Assembly: GCA_016199625.1 (NCBI GenBank) | Contig: JACQGI010000017.1 | Span: forward strand, 1 to 41,149 | Direction of reading: 5' to 3' | Source: Acidobacteriota bacterium | GTDB taxonomy: Bacteria > Acidobacteriota > Vicinamibacteria > Fen-336 | DNA: 41,149 nucleotides | Part shown: piece after piece, positions 7,646-16,417 of the stretch | Layout of the letters: every line of letters starts with the position of its first letter | Numbering within the stretch: position 1 is the first letter of the stretch | Notes under the pieces: generated by a model | The model's input: only the letters and a program-made list of their open reading frames with translations | Databases searched by the model: none | What the model was told of the DNA's origin: nothing | Translations under genes and position numbers: made by a program

Positions 7646-7966
7646 ATGGACGATCCGAAGCCCGAGGACCCGAGATCGGTGAATTTCACCATCGTGCCCG
7701 CCGAGGACACGACGGTGCCGCGGATCTACAGCAACTTCTGCTCGATCCAGAACTCCCCCTTCGACTTCACCCTCACCTTCTGCGAGATGCTGCCGCTCTC
7801 GGAGCGCGAGGTCCGCTCGGCACAGCAGAGCCACGTGGTTCGCGCCCCCGTCCGGGCGCGAATCGTCGTCCCCGTCCAGATGATCCCGGGCCTGATCGCC
7901 GCGCTCCAGGAGAACTTCCGGCTGTACCAGGAGTCCTACGGCCCACCCCGCGGGCCGCTGCACTAA
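7646..7966 (+). CDS. DUF3467 family protein
   Basis: The protein has 106 residues. The family signature is clear: YSNFCSIQNSPFDFTLTFCE in the centre, then VRAPVRARIVVPVQMIPGLI and a C-terminal helix ENFRLYQESYG. It is small, soluble and of unknown function across bacteria and archaea. The ATG at 7646 was chosen because AGGAGG (7634-7639) is ideally placed 6 nt upstream; an ORF opening 48 nt earlier lacks a ribosome site. The TAA stop at 7964-7966 is immediately followed by the left end of the palindromic element, so the gene appears to have been struck exactly at its end without losing its coding sequence. Its position between lexA and dinB may be incidental. Confidence 0.88.
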   Translation: MDDPKPEDPRSVNFTIVPAEDTTVPRIYSNFCSIQNSPFDFTLTFCEMLPLSEREVRSAQQSHVVRAPVRARIVVPVQMIPGLIAALQENFRLYQESYGPPRGPLH

Positions 7967-8074
7967 CAGGGTGCTGAAAAAGGCACGGCACATGGCCGCC
8001 GCGGCACTTCTGCGCCGCCCGCGGCGGCCATAGAGGGGCGGAGGCCCCTGTGAGGGACCTTTTTCAGCACCCTG
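7967..8074. mobile_element. 108-bp MITE-like element with nested inverted repeats
   Basis: The outer ends are perfect 17-bp inverted repeats (CAGGGTGCTGAAAAAGG at 7967-7983 and its complement at 8058-8074). A second perfect 13-bp inverted repeat (ATGGCCGCCGCGG at 7992-8004, complement at 8019-8031) forms the core with a 14-nt loop. The flanks read CTAA (7963-7966) and CTAG (8075-8078), a near-duplicate consistent with the YTAR-type target duplication of IS5-group transposases. It has no coding capacity. When transcribed in either direction it forms a long hairpin with a T-tract, so it may also terminate transcription between the DUF3467 gene and dinB. The parent transposase is not in the window. 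Confidence 0.75.
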
Positions 8075-8113
8075 CTAGACCTGATCAGGACCCGACCTGG
8101 CACCCGCGGCGTG

Positions 8114-8119
8114 TACCCT
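8114..8119 (+). promoter_or_regulatory. -10 box of dinB
   Basis: TACCCT ends 6 nt before the GTG at 8126, predicting a leaderless dinB mRNA. No clear -35 or SOS box is visible. Confidence 0.4.
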
Positions 8120-8125
8120 GGCGTC

Positions 8126-9238
8126 GTGAGGAACGAACAGCGCCCGCGCAGCCTGCTCCACGTGGACCTCGATCCTTTCTTCGTATCCGTCGAGCGGAGT
8201 CAGGACCCCTCTCTGAAGGGGCGTCCGGTCATCGTGGGCGGCGGCGCCGGCGGGGGTGGCATCGTCGCCGCCGCCAGCACCGAGGCGCGGAGCGCCGGCG
8301 TTCGCCCGGGACAGTCGCTGGCCGCGGCCAAACGCTCCTGCCCCGATGCGGTCTTCCGCCCCGGAGACCTCGAGGCCTACGCCCGCGTCAGCGACGAGGT
8401 GACGGCGATCCTTCTCGCCGCGAGCCGGCGAGTGGAACGCCCGTCCACCGACGAGGCCTACGTGGACCTCACCCCCGAGGCGCCCGATCCCCGAAGCCCG
8501 GTCGCCGCCGCGGAGCGCATCAAGGACGAGATCCAGCGTCGCCTCGGCCTCGACGCCTCCCTCGGTCTGGCCTCGTCCCGGCTCGCCGCGCGCGTCGCCT
8601 CGCGCTGGGCGCGGCCACGCGGCCTCCTCGTCGTCCTCCCGGGCTACGAGTCGTCGTTCCTCGCCCGCCAGTCCCTCTCCGCGTTTCCGGATCTCCCGCC
8701 CCACTTGGAGGACGCTCTCACCCGTGCGGGCCTCACGACTCTCGGCCAGGTCGACGCCGCCGACGACGCGGCACTGGCCTCCCTCCTGGGAACCGTCGCG
8801 GCGCACAGGCTCAAGGCCACGGTCCGCGGAGCGGAGGAAGAGCCCGTGGCCGTCATCGCTCCGCCGGCGCACGTGCAGGTGGACGCGGTTCTCCGCGCCA
8901 AGGGGTCCGACCGAGCGGCGCTCGTGGGGGTGCTCGACGGCCTCGCGGCGCGCGCGCGGCGGAGGCTGCTCCCGTTCGGCCTCGTGGCCGGCCTCGTGAT
9001 CGTCGAGGTGCGCCGAGCCGAGGCGGCGAGCCGCCGCAGCGAGCCCTTCGTCCCCGGTCTCGAGGGCGAGGACGACATCCTCCAGGCCGTTCGCCACGTG
9101 GCGGGTCCCCTCCTCGACCCGGCGCCCACCGTCCGCGGCCTCGTCGTGCGCCTCGGGCGCCTCTCGCGCCCCGACCGGCAGGCGCCGCTGTTCCCGGAGA
9201 TCGCCCACACGCCGCTGCGCCACACGTCCTTGCGATAG
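8126..9238 (+). CDS. dinB: Y-family DNA polymerase IV
   Basis: The protein has 370 residues. The palm begins HVDLDPFFVSVE (metal-binding Asp14, steric-gate Phe pair) and continues with RPSTDEAYVDLTP (catalytic Asp109/Glu110). The thumb holds the helix-hairpin-helix region LEDALTRAGLTTLGQVDAAD, and the little-finger domain follows. Near the C-terminus QAPLF (352-356) fits the beta-clamp-binding motif. It would carry out error-prone translesion synthesis. An in-frame GTG at 8111 is possible, but it lies before the -10 box; the GTG at 8126 puts 11 residues before the palm motif, as usual for the family. Little conservation of Gly/Ser motifs is lost compared with known enzymes, so it should be active. 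It follows lexA and the palindromic element. Confidence 0.92.
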   Translation: MRNEQRPRSLLHVDLDPFFVSVERSQDPSLKGRPVIVGGGAGGGGIVAAASTEARSAGVRPGQSLAAAKRSCPDAVFRPGDLEAYARVSDEVTAILLAASRRVERPSTDEAYVDLTPEAPDPRSPVAAAERIKDEIQRRLGLDASLGLASSRLAARVASRWARPRGLLVVLPGYESSFLARQSLSAFPDLPPHLEDALTRAGLTTLGQVDAADDAALASLLGTVAAHRLKATVRGAEEEPVAVIAPPAHVQVDAVLRAKGSDRAALVGVLDGLAARARRRLLPFGLVAGLVIVEVRRAEAASRRSEPFVPGLEGEDDILQAVRHVAGPLLDPAPTVRGLVVRLGRLSRPDRQAPLFPEIAHTPLRHTSLR

Positions 9239-9241
9239 ACT
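9236..9241 (+). promoter_or_regulatory. -10 box of nth
   Basis: TAGACT overlaps the dinB stop codon and ends 6 nt before the GTG start of nth, the same geometry as for dinB and thrC. Confidence 0.4.
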
Positions 9242-9247
9242 CTCGCG

Positions 9248-10003
9248 GTGCCCCGAGCCAGATCCAAGGCGCGAGGACGGACGACGCGCGCCACGAGGCG
9301 GCCGCCGCCCGGGCGCCCCCGGCCTGCCGCGACTCCGGCGCGGGCAGGGCGCGTCCTCGACCTCCTCGAGGCGGCCCATCCCGAGGCGCGGTGCGCACTG
9401 CACCATCGGAACGCCTACGAGCTCGTCGTCGCGACGATCCTGTCCGCCCAGTGCACCGACGAGCGGGTCAACAAGGTGACGCCGGAGCTCTTCCGGCGGT
9501 ACCCCACCCCGGCCACCCTGGCCACCGCACGCTCGGAGGCCGTCGAGGACGTCATCCGCTCGACGGGCTTCTTCCGGGCCAAGGCCCGGAGCATCATCGG
9601 CTGCGCGAAGTCCCTCGTCACGGATCACGGCGGCGAGGTGCCGCGGAGCATGGAGGCCATGACCCGGCTGCCGGGCGTCGGCCGAAAAACTGCGAGCGTC
9701 GTTCTGGGCCACGCCTACGGCATCGCCCAGGGCATCGCGGTGGACACCCACGTCCTGCGCGTGGCCAACCGTCTCGGTCTCGTCGGCTCGGACGATCCCG
9801 CGGAGGTCGAGACGCGCCTCATGTCCCTGATCCCGCGTGATCGATGGATCCGCACCACGGACCTCCTGATCTTCCACGGCCGCAAGGTCTGCGACGCCCG
9901 GCGCCCCGCGTGCGGCGAATGCCCCGTCTTCCACCTCTGCGCCTGGGAGAGCAAGCAGGCCCATGCCGCGGACACCTCGAGGGCCGGGGCGCGACGTCGA
10001 TGA
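9248..10003 (+). CDS. nth: endonuclease III (DNA glycosylase/AP lyase)
   Basis: The protein has 251 residues, longer than the usual 210-220 because of an Arg/Pro/Ala-rich N-terminal extension of about 30 residues. The helix-hairpin-helix TRLPGVGRKTASVVLGHAYG carries the catalytic Lys147; VDTHVLRVANRLGL carries the catalytic Asp166. The iron-sulfur cluster loop is complete with C215-x6-C222-x2-C225-x5-C231. It removes oxidised pyrimidines in base-excision repair. The GTG start at 9248 lies 6 nt after a -10 box; the conserved core begins at about residue 33, so a later start cannot be ruled out. Its stop overlaps the next gene as ATGA. Confidence 0.95.
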   Translation: MPRARSKARGRTTRATRRPPPGRPRPAATPARAGRVLDLLEAAHPEARCALHHRNAYELVVATILSAQCTDERVNKVTPELFRRYPTPATLATARSEAVEDVIRSTGFFRAKARSIIGCAKSLVTDHGGEVPRSMEAMTRLPGVGRKTASVVLGHAYGIAQGIAVDTHVLRVANRLGLVGSDDPAEVETRLMSLIPRDRWIRTTDLLIFHGRKVCDARRPACGECPVFHLCAWESKQAHAADTSRAGARRR

Positions 10004-10815
10004 ACCGCCTGCTGGCCGCCGTCGTCCAGATGACCTCCACGGCCGACGTGGAGCGCAACCTCGCGACGGCCGAGGCCCTCGTCGCCGAATCCGCCGGGCG
10101 CGGCGCGCGCCTCGTCGGCCTGCCGGAGAACTTCGCCTTCCTGCGCTCCGAGGGGGAGCCGGTCCCCGAGGCCCAGGATCTCGACGGACCCTGGGTGCGG
10201 CGGATGGCGGCCGCGGCCGCTCGCCACGGCGTGACCCTCCTCCTCGGCAGCATCCCCGAGCGCATCCCCGGCGACACGCGGATCCACAACACCGGGGTGC
10301 TCCTCGGGCCCGAAGGATCGACCCTCGCGGTCTACCGCAAGATCCACCTCTTCGACATCGACCTCCCCGGCCTCGAGCACCTCAAGGAATCCCGGGCGGT
10401 CGCCCCCGGGCGGCACCTGGTGGTCGCCGAGACCCCCGCCGGCACCATCGGCCTCAGTGTCTGCTACGACCTGCGCTTCCCGGAGCTGTACCGGGAGCTG
10501 GTGCGCCGCGGCGCCCGCATCCTCGCGATTCCCTCGGCTTTCACCGACCGCACGGGGAAGGACCACTGGGAGGTGCTGCTCCGGGCGCGGGCCATCGAGA
10601 ACCTCGCATTCGTCCTGGCCCCCGCCCAGGTCGGGGTACACGGAAAGGGGCGCGCCTCCCACGGCCACGCGATGATCGTCGATCCGTGGGGGACCATCCT
10701 CGCCCAGGTCTCCGACGTCGAAGGCGTGGCCGTCGCGGAGCTCGACTTCGACCGTCAGGAGCGGCTGCGTCGCGAGCTGCCTGTGCTGGCCCAGGTCCGG
10801 CTGCTGCCGGGTTGA
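10000..10815 (+). CDS. Nit1-type carbon-nitrogen hydrolase (deaminated-glutathione amidase-like)
   Basis: The protein has 271 residues, the full length of a single-domain nitrilase-superfamily amidase. The catalytic triad is visible: Glu43 in GLPENFAFLRSEGE, Lys114 in YRKIHLFDIDLPG and Cys155 in GLSVCYDLRFPELYREL. The segments around these residues and PSAFTDRTGKDHWEVLLRAR resemble the Nit1/YbeM group, whose known role is repair of deaminated glutathione; the substrate here is inferred from similarity only. The enzyme is cytoplasmic. Its ATG overlaps the nth stop (ATGA), so the two genes are translationally coupled and form one transcription unit. The stop at 10813 overlaps the -35 of the next promoter. 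Confidence 0.88.
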   Translation: MNRLLAAVVQMTSTADVERNLATAEALVAESAGRGARLVGLPENFAFLRSEGEPVPEAQDLDGPWVRRMAAAAARHGVTLLLGSIPERIPGDTRIHNTGVLLGPEGSTLAVYRKIHLFDIDLPGLEHLKESRAVAPGRHLVVAETPAGTIGLSVCYDLRFPELYRELVRRGARILAIPSAFTDRTGKDHWEVLLRARAIENLAFVLAPAQVGVHGKGRASHGHAMIVDPWGTILAQVSDVEGVAVAELDFDRQERLRRELPVLAQVRLLPG

Positions 10816-10839
10816 CCCGCCGCCCCGGCCTGATAACCT
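10812..10839 (+). promoter_or_regulatory. promoter of the small secreted protein gene
   Basis: TTGACC (10812-10817) and TAACCT (10834-10839) are separated by 16 nt. The start codon at 10890 lies about 50 nt downstream with a GGAGGAGGT ribosome site, so this gene has a conventional leader, unlike several neighbours. Confidence 0.5.
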
Positions 10840-10889
10840 AGGGTCGTCTCGTTCCGAGGGGGCCAGCTCCGGAGAACGGAGGAGGTTTC

Positions 10890-11207
10890 ATGAGAAGGAC
10901 TCTCGCGACAGCCTTGGCCGTCGCCCTCGCTGTCGCGCCCGCTTTCGCCGACGAATGGACGGGCTACGTCACGGACACCCATTGCGGGAAGAACGGCGCG
11001 ACCAAGGACCACACTGCCGACTGCGTCCAGAAGTGCATGAAGGGCGGCTCCAAGCCGCAGATCTTCAACGAGGCCGACGGGAGGATCCTGAACCTCGACA
11101 GCTTCGACAAGGTCAAGGACCTCATGGGCGGCAAGGTGACCGTCAAGGGCAGCCTCGACCCGGCCACGAATACGATCGCCGTCGAGAGCGCGGCACGGGC
11201 GAAGTAG
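10890..11207 (+). CDS. small secreted protein, DUF5818-like
   Basis: The protein has 105 residues. A signal peptide covers residues 1-20 (ending AFA before DEWTGYVTD). The mature part is about 85 residues and contains WTGYVTDTHCGKNGATKDHT, then DCVQKCMKGGSKPQIFN and a beta-rich end (GGKVTVKGSLD, NTIAVES). Cys32, Cys45, Cys49 and His31/His41 are candidate metal or disulfide ligands. The overall pattern (short secreted protein, W-x-G-x-V/I-x-D, Cys pairs, then a small beta fold) resembles acidobacterial DUF5818 proteins; that link is from memory of the pattern. Function is unknown. It has its own promoter and a strong ribosome site. Confidence 0.7.
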   Translation: MRRTLATALAVALAVAPAFADEWTGYVTDTHCGKNGATKDHTADCVQKCMKGGSKPQIFNEADGRILNLDSFDKVKDLMGGKVTVKGSLDPATNTIAVESAARAK

Positions 11208-11223
11208 GAGCCAGTCTGCGCGC

Positions 11224-11250
11224 GGGGCGGGGAGCCCTCCTCCCCGCCCC
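11224..11250 (+). terminator. GC-rich hairpin after the small secreted protein gene
   Basis: GGGGCGGGGAG (11224-11234) pairs perfectly with CTCCCCGCCCC (11240-11250) around a 5-nt loop. No T-run follows (only CCTTCCCCC), so it would be a weak or factor-assisted terminator. Confidence 0.45.
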
Positions 11251-11286
11251 CCTTCCCCCAAAGCCCCGCAGATCCAGGGGATAGGC

Positions 11287-11316
11287 TTGACACCGGGGCC
11301 CTCTCTTCTCTACAAT
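11287..11316 (+). promoter_or_regulatory. promoter of the rplM-rpsI operon
   Basis: TTGACA (11287-11292) and TACAAT (11311-11316) are separated by 18 nt, among the best promoters in the window and fitting for ribosomal genes. The leader of about 38 nt holds a small hairpin, AGCGC (11333-11337) with GCGCT (11345-11349), directly before the rplM start. Confidence 0.75.
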
Positions 11317-11360
11317 CAGGGTTTGCGACTTGAGCGCCTCCGAAGCGCTGTGGGGTACTG

Positions 11361-11810
11361 ATGCCGACTTACATTCCTAAGGGCGACGATCTCGACCGGA
11401 AGTGGTACGTGATCGACGCCAAGGGGCAGGTCCTCGGCAAGCTGGCCACGGCCGCCGCCGAGATCCTCGCGGGCAAGCGCAAGCCGATCTACACGCCGTT
11501 CCTGGACACCGGGGACCACGTCATCGTCGTCAATGCCGCCCAGGTCCACCTCACCGGACGCAAGGAGAGCGACAAGCTCTACCGCCGCCACACGGGCTAC
11601 CTCGGCGGCCTCAAGAGCGTCGCCGCCGGAGACCTGCGGAAGAAGAACCCGACCAAGCTGGTGGAAGAGGCGATCTGGGGGATGCTCCCCAAGACGAAGC
11701 TGGGCCGGGCCATGTTCGGGAAGCTGAAGGTCTATGCGGGCGAAGCGCATCCCCACAAGGCCCAGAAGCCCCAGCCGTGGCCGTCGAGTGATCAGAGGAG
11801 AGAGCGTTGA
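11361..11810 (+). CDS. rplM: 50S ribosomal protein L13
   Basis: The protein has 149 residues, slightly longer than the usual 142. Conserved L13 segments are present: [16 protein letters not shown], the [20 protein letters not shown] motif, [12 protein letters not shown] and [20 protein letters not shown]. It is an early-assembly protein of the large subunit. A strong promoter and short leader hairpin precede it. The ribosome site is poor (GGGG about 6 nt upstream). Its TGA stop overlaps the TTG start of rpsI, so the classical rplM-rpsI pair is translationally coupled. Confidence 0.97.
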   Translation: MPTYIPKGDDLDRKWYVIDAKGQVLGKLATAAAEILAGKRKPIYTPFLDTGDHVIVVNAAQVHLTGRKESDKLYRRHTGYLGGLKSVAAGDLRKKNPTKLVEEAIWGMLPKTKLGRAMFGKLKVYAGEAHPHKAQKPQPWPSSDQRRER

Positions 11811-12208
11811 GCACGACACCCATCGAGTACTATGGCACCGGGAAGCGGAAGACGTCCGTGGCCCGCGTGCATCTTCGCCCCGGCTCGGGCGAGATCCGGG
11901 TGAATGACAAGAGCATGGACGAGTACTTCGGCGGCCACGAGGCGCTGAAGATGCTCGTCAAGCAGCCCTTTGCGTTGAGCGAGACGACGGACAAGTTCGA
12001 CGTCGTGGCGAACCTCGACGGAGGCGGCGTCTCGGCCCAGGCCGGGGCGTTGCGCCACGGGATCACCCGGGCGCTGTGCGAGTTCAACGCCGAGTTGCGC
12101 AAGCGCCTGAAGAAGGCGGGCTTCCTCACCCGGGACGCCCGCATCAAGGAGAGGAAGAAGTACGGACAGAAGGGGGCGCGGCGCCGCTTCCAGTTCAGCA
12201 AGCGCTAG
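11807..12208 (+). CDS. rpsI: 30S ribosomal protein S9
   Basis: The protein has 133 residues. It begins [19 protein letters not shown] and ends with the typical basic tail [17 protein letters not shown], which contacts the P-site tRNA. The start is a TTG inside the sequence TTGA, overlapping the rplM stop, with GAGGAGAGAG as ribosome site; no ATG exists at the conserved N-terminus. The central [19 protein letters not shown] segment is intact. Confidence 0.97.
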   Translation: MSTTPIEYYGTGKRKTSVARVHLRPGSGEIRVNDKSMDEYFGGHEALKMLVKQPFALSETTDKFDVVANLDGGGVSAQAGALRHGITRALCEFNAELRKRLKKAGFLTRDARIKERKKYGQKGARRRFQFSKR

Positions 12209-12298
12209 TCCTCGTCCGAGGAGAAAACTCGAGCCCCGCGAGGGGCCGGAAAGCCGAGGGCCCGCACCGGGCCCGGGCTGGTCGGTCAGGAGGCTGAT
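12209..12298 (+). promoter_or_regulatory. structured rpsB leader
   Basis: The 90 nt between rpsI and rpsB contain two good hairpins. GCCCC (12233-12237) and GGGGC (12242-12246) close a GCGA tetraloop, and GGGCCC (12258-12263) pairs with GGGCCC (12269-12274). A perfect AGGAGG (12288-12293) lies 5 nt before the TTG start. No promoter is evident. Autoregulatory rpsB leaders are known in other bacteria; similarity here is only in position. Confidence 0.5.
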
Positions 12299-13129
12299 TT
12301 GGCAACCGCCGTCACTACCGCCGGAACCCCCACGGTGAGCATGAAGGAGCTCCTCGAGGCGGGCGTTCACTTCGGTCATCAGACCAGGCGCTGGAACCCG
12401 AAGATGAAGGACTTCATCTTCGGCGAGCGCAACGGCATCTACATCATCGACCTCCAGAAGACCCACCGCCTGCTCCAGGACGCCCTCCAGTTCGTCCAGG
12501 AGCTGGCCGCCCAGGGCCGCACCGTCCTCTTCGTGGGGACGAAGCGCCAGGCCCAGGAGGCCATCGCGGAGGAGGCGCAGCGCTGCGCCATGCCCTACGT
12601 CACCGAGCGCTGGCTCGGCGGGCTCCTCACCAACTTCGTGACGGTGCGCAAGAGCCTCGATCGCTGGAAGGAGCTGGAGATGATGGCCACCGACGGCCGT
12701 CACGACCGGCTCACCAAGAAAGAGGTCGCCCACCTCGAGAAGGAGAAGGTCAAGCTCGAGAAGAACCTCCAGGGCATCAAGGGGATGAAGACCCTGCCCG
12801 ACGCGGTATTCGTCATCGATACACGGAAGGAGTCCATCGCCGTCGCCGAGGCGCGCAAGCTCCGGATCCCCGTGGTCGGGATCGTGGACACCAACTGCGA
12901 CCCCGACGAGGTCGACTACGTGATCCCCGGCAACGACGACGCCCTCCGGGCGATCCGGCTCTTCGCGGGCCGCGTGGCCGACGCGGTCCTGGCCGGACGG
13001 ACGCTGCGCGAGTCGCGCGTGGCCGAGGCGGCGGCGGCCGACAAGGGCGTCGCGCCTCAGGGTGAGGACGAGGCCCGACGCAAGGCGGTCCGACCGCGCC
13101 CGGCCCCCACGGCGGCGCCCACGGCCTGA
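12299..13129 (+). CDS. rpsB: 30S ribosomal protein S2
   Basis: The protein has 276 residues. The S2 core is unmistakable: [20 protein letters not shown], the segment [14 protein letters not shown], then [24 protein letters not shown] and [20 protein letters not shown]. The last 35 residues are a variable Ala/Pro/Arg tail. The start is TTG at 12299, supported by AGGAGG 5 nt upstream; translation begins ATAVTTAG after the initiator. The gene is followed by an intrinsic terminator placed just before tsf, with which rpsB normally forms an operon. Confidence 0.97.
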   Translation: MATAVTTAGTPTVSMKELLEAGVHFGHQTRRWNPKMKDFIFGERNGIYIIDLQKTHRLLQDALQFVQELAAQGRTVLFVGTKRQAQEAIAEEAQRCAMPYVTERWLGGLLTNFVTVRKSLDRWKELEMMATDGRHDRLTKKEVAHLEKEKVKLEKNLQGIKGMKTLPDAVFVIDTRKESIAVAEARKLRIPVVGIVDTNCDPDEVDYVIPGNDDALRAIRLFAGRVADAVLAGRTLRESRVAEAAAADKGVAPQGEDEARRKAVRPRPAPTAAPTA

Positions 13130-13156
13130 GTCCGGACGACGGCTCTCACCTGATCC

Positions 13157-13186
13157 GCCCCGGGGCACGACCTCGGGGCTTTTTTT
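13157..13186 (+). terminator. intrinsic terminator/attenuator between rpsB and tsf
   Basis: GCCCCGGGG (13157-13165) pairs with CCTCGGGGC (13171-13179), nine pairs with one G-U, around the loop CACGA. Seven Ts follow directly (13180-13186). The T-run ends 16 nt before the tsf ATG, so tsf transcription must pass through it. No separate tsf promoter is visible. Confidence 0.88.
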
Positions 13187-13202
13187 GCGGGAAGAAACGG
13201 GA

Positions 13203-14559
<1,357 letters not shown>

Positions 14560-14564
14560 CCGCA

Positions 14565-15125
14565 ATGCCCATCAAGCAGCTCATCGCCGACGCCAAACAG
14601 CGCATGGACGCTTCGGTGGAGACCGTGCGCCGCGAGCTGGCCGTGATGCGCACCGGACGCGCGTCGCTCTCCATCCTGGACGGCATCAAGGTGGACTACT
14701 ACGGCACGCCGACGCCCCTGAACCAGGTCGCCACTCTCGCCACCCCCGACCCCACCCTCATCACCATCCAACCCTGGGACCCCAAGGTCCTGCCGCAGGT
14801 CGAGAAGGCCATCCGCGCGTCCGACCTCGACCTGAACCCGCAGAACGACGGCAAGATCGTCCGCATCCCGGTGCCGGCCTTGACCGAGGAGCGGCGCAAG
14901 GCGCTGGTCAAACACGCCCACAAGCACGCCGAGGACGGGCGCGTCGCCATCCGGAACGTCCGCCGCGACGTCAACGACCACCTGAAGAAGATGCTCAAGG
15001 ACCACGAGGTCAGCGAGGACGACGAGAAGCACTCCATCGCCGAGGTCCAGAAGCTCACGGACCAGCACATCGAGAGGATCAACGAGGTCCTGAAGTCGAA
15101 GGAAGCCGAGATCCTGAAGGTGTAG
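14565..15125 (+). CDS. frr: ribosome recycling factor
   Basis: The protein has 186 residues, the usual length. Diagnostic stretches are MRTGRASLSILDGIKVDYYG, then PLNQVATLATPD, the IRASDLDLNPQNDGKIVRIP segment and LTEERRKALVKHAHKHAED. Together with EF-G it splits post-termination ribosomes. The ATG lies 5 nt after the pyrH stop, so translation is probably coupled. The dxr/cdsA genes that often follow frr are absent; a new promoter and thrC follow instead. Confidence 0.97.
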   Translation: MPIKQLIADAKQRMDASVETVRRELAVMRTGRASLSILDGIKVDYYGTPTPLNQVATLATPDPTLITIQPWDPKVLPQVEKAIRASDLDLNPQNDGKIVRIPVPALTEERRKALVKHAHKHAEDGRVAIRNVRRDVNDHLKKMLKDHEVSEDDEKHSIAEVQKLTDQHIERINEVLKSKEAEILKV

Positions 15126-15196
15126 GCCGCGCCCATGCGCGCCTCGCTCCCCTGGCCCCCGCTCGTCGGCTGCATCGATGTGGGCCGCGGTTCCGG

Positions 15197-15228
15197 GCCG
15201 GTGACGTCGCCCGCACCGGCCGTATAAT
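15197..15228 (+). promoter_or_regulatory. thrC operon promoter with overlapping dyad
   Basis: A perfect -10 TATAAT (15223-15228) ends 6 nt before the GTG start of thrC, predicting a leaderless mRNA. The -35 region is GGTGAC (15200-15205). A perfect 7-bp inverted repeat, GCCGGTG (15197-15203) and CACCGGC (15214-15220), covers the -35 and the spacer and looks like an operator for a dimeric regulator. Confidence 0.65.
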
Positions 15229-15234
15229 CACGCC

Positions 15235-16404
15235 GTGCCTCTCGTCCGCCTCGATTGCACGAAGTGCGGCCGCCCCCACGATCCGGGCCGCGTTCTGAAC
15301 CTGTGCGAGTGCGGCGGGCCTCTCTTCGCCCGCTACGACCTCGATCGCGCCGCCAAGGACATGCGCCCGGGCCATCTCGCCCTCCGCGAACCGACCCTCT
15401 GGCGCTACGACAACGTCCTCCCCGTCGAGGACCCCGACGACCGCATCAGTCTCGGCGAAGGCTTCACGCCGCTGCTCGCTGCCCCGCGCCTCGGACACCT
15501 CCTGGGCCTGCCCCGGGTCTTCATCAAGGACGAGGGCGGCAACCCGACGGGCTCCTTCAAGGCCCGCGGGCTCTCGCTCGCCATCTCGATGGCCAAGGCT
15601 CTCGGCGCCACCGACGTGTGCCTGCCGTCGGCCGGAAACGCCGGCAGTGCCCTGGCCGCCTACGCGGCCAGGGCCGGCCTCGCGGCCCACGTGTTCGTCC
15701 CCAGGGACGTGCCGCGCGTCTTCGTCATGGAGACGGAGGCGTACGGCGGCGCGGTGAGGACCGTCGACGGGCTCATCACCGACGCCGGCAAGGCCTGCGC
15801 CGAGCAGGCGAGGGCCTCGGGCTGGTACGAGTGCGCGACCCTCAAGGAGCCGTACCGCGTCGAGGGAAAGAAGACCATGGGCTACGAGATCGCCGAGCAG
15901 ATGGGGTGGAAGCTCCCCGACGCGATCCTGTATCCCACCGGGGGCGGCACGGGCCTCATCGGCATGTGGAAGGCCTTCGAGGAGATGGAGGCCATGGGCT
16001 TCGTGGGCCCCGGCCGTCCGCGGATGTACGCGGTGCAGTCCGACGGGTGCGCTCCCATCGTCAAGGCGTTCGCCGAAGGACGCGAAGACGCCCCGATGTG
16101 GGAGAACGCGCGAACGCTGGCCCACGGCCTGCGCGTCCCGAAGGCTCTCGGCGACTTCCTGATGCTGCGCGTCCTCCACCAGAGCCACGGCGCGGGGGTC
16201 GCCGTGTCCGACCAGGAGATCGTCCAGGGCGTCAAGGACGCGGCCTCCTCCGAAGGGATCTTCATGTGCCCCGAGGGAGGGGCGTGCGTCGCCGCGCTCC
16301 GCAAGCTCAAGGCTTCGGGCCACGTCAGCCCCGACGACACGGTGGTCCTGTTCAACACGGGAACCGGACTCAAGTACGTCGACGCCATGGCGCCGCTCTG
16401 GTGA
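15235..16404 (+). CDS. thrC: threonine synthase
   Basis: The protein has 389 residues. The N-terminus has a small zinc-ribbon-like Cys set (C8, C11, C24, C26) seen in one threonine-synthase subgroup. The PLP lysine is Lys109 in NPTGSFKARGLSL, followed by the phosphate-binding SAGNAGSALAAYAARAG and later PTGGGTGLIGMWKAF. It converts O-phosphohomoserine to threonine. The GTG start at 15235 follows a perfect -10 by 6 nt and brings LVRLDCTKCG to the N-terminus. The homoserine branch genes (hom, thrB) are not here, but asd and lysC, the upstream steps, lie 17 kb away. It heads a four-gene operon with alaX, eamA and ansA. Confidence 0.93.
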   Translation: MPLVRLDCTKCGRPHDPGRVLNLCECGGPLFARYDLDRAAKDMRPGHLALREPTLWRYDNVLPVEDPDDRISLGEGFTPLLAAPRLGHLLGLPRVFIKDEGGNPTGSFKARGLSLAISMAKALGATDVCLPSAGNAGSALAAYAARAGLAAHVFVPRDVPRVFVMETEAYGGAVRTVDGLITDAGKACAEQARASGWYECATLKEPYRVEGKKTMGYEIAEQMGWKLPDAILYPTGGGTGLIGMWKAFEEMEAMGFVGPGRPRMYAVQSDGCAPIVKAFAEGREDAPMWENARTLAHGLRVPKALGDFLMLRVLHQSHGAGVAVSDQEIVQGVKDAASSEGIFMCPEGGACVAALRKLKASGHVSPDDTVVLFNTGTGLKYVDAMAPLW

Positions 16405-16417
16405 CCCGTCCCCTCCC

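Noticed and set aside
7967-8074. Small RNA gene or ordinary terminator
   Set aside because: The perfect 17-bp ends, nested palindrome and near-duplicated flanks fit a transposon remnant better, though terminator activity is compatible with this.
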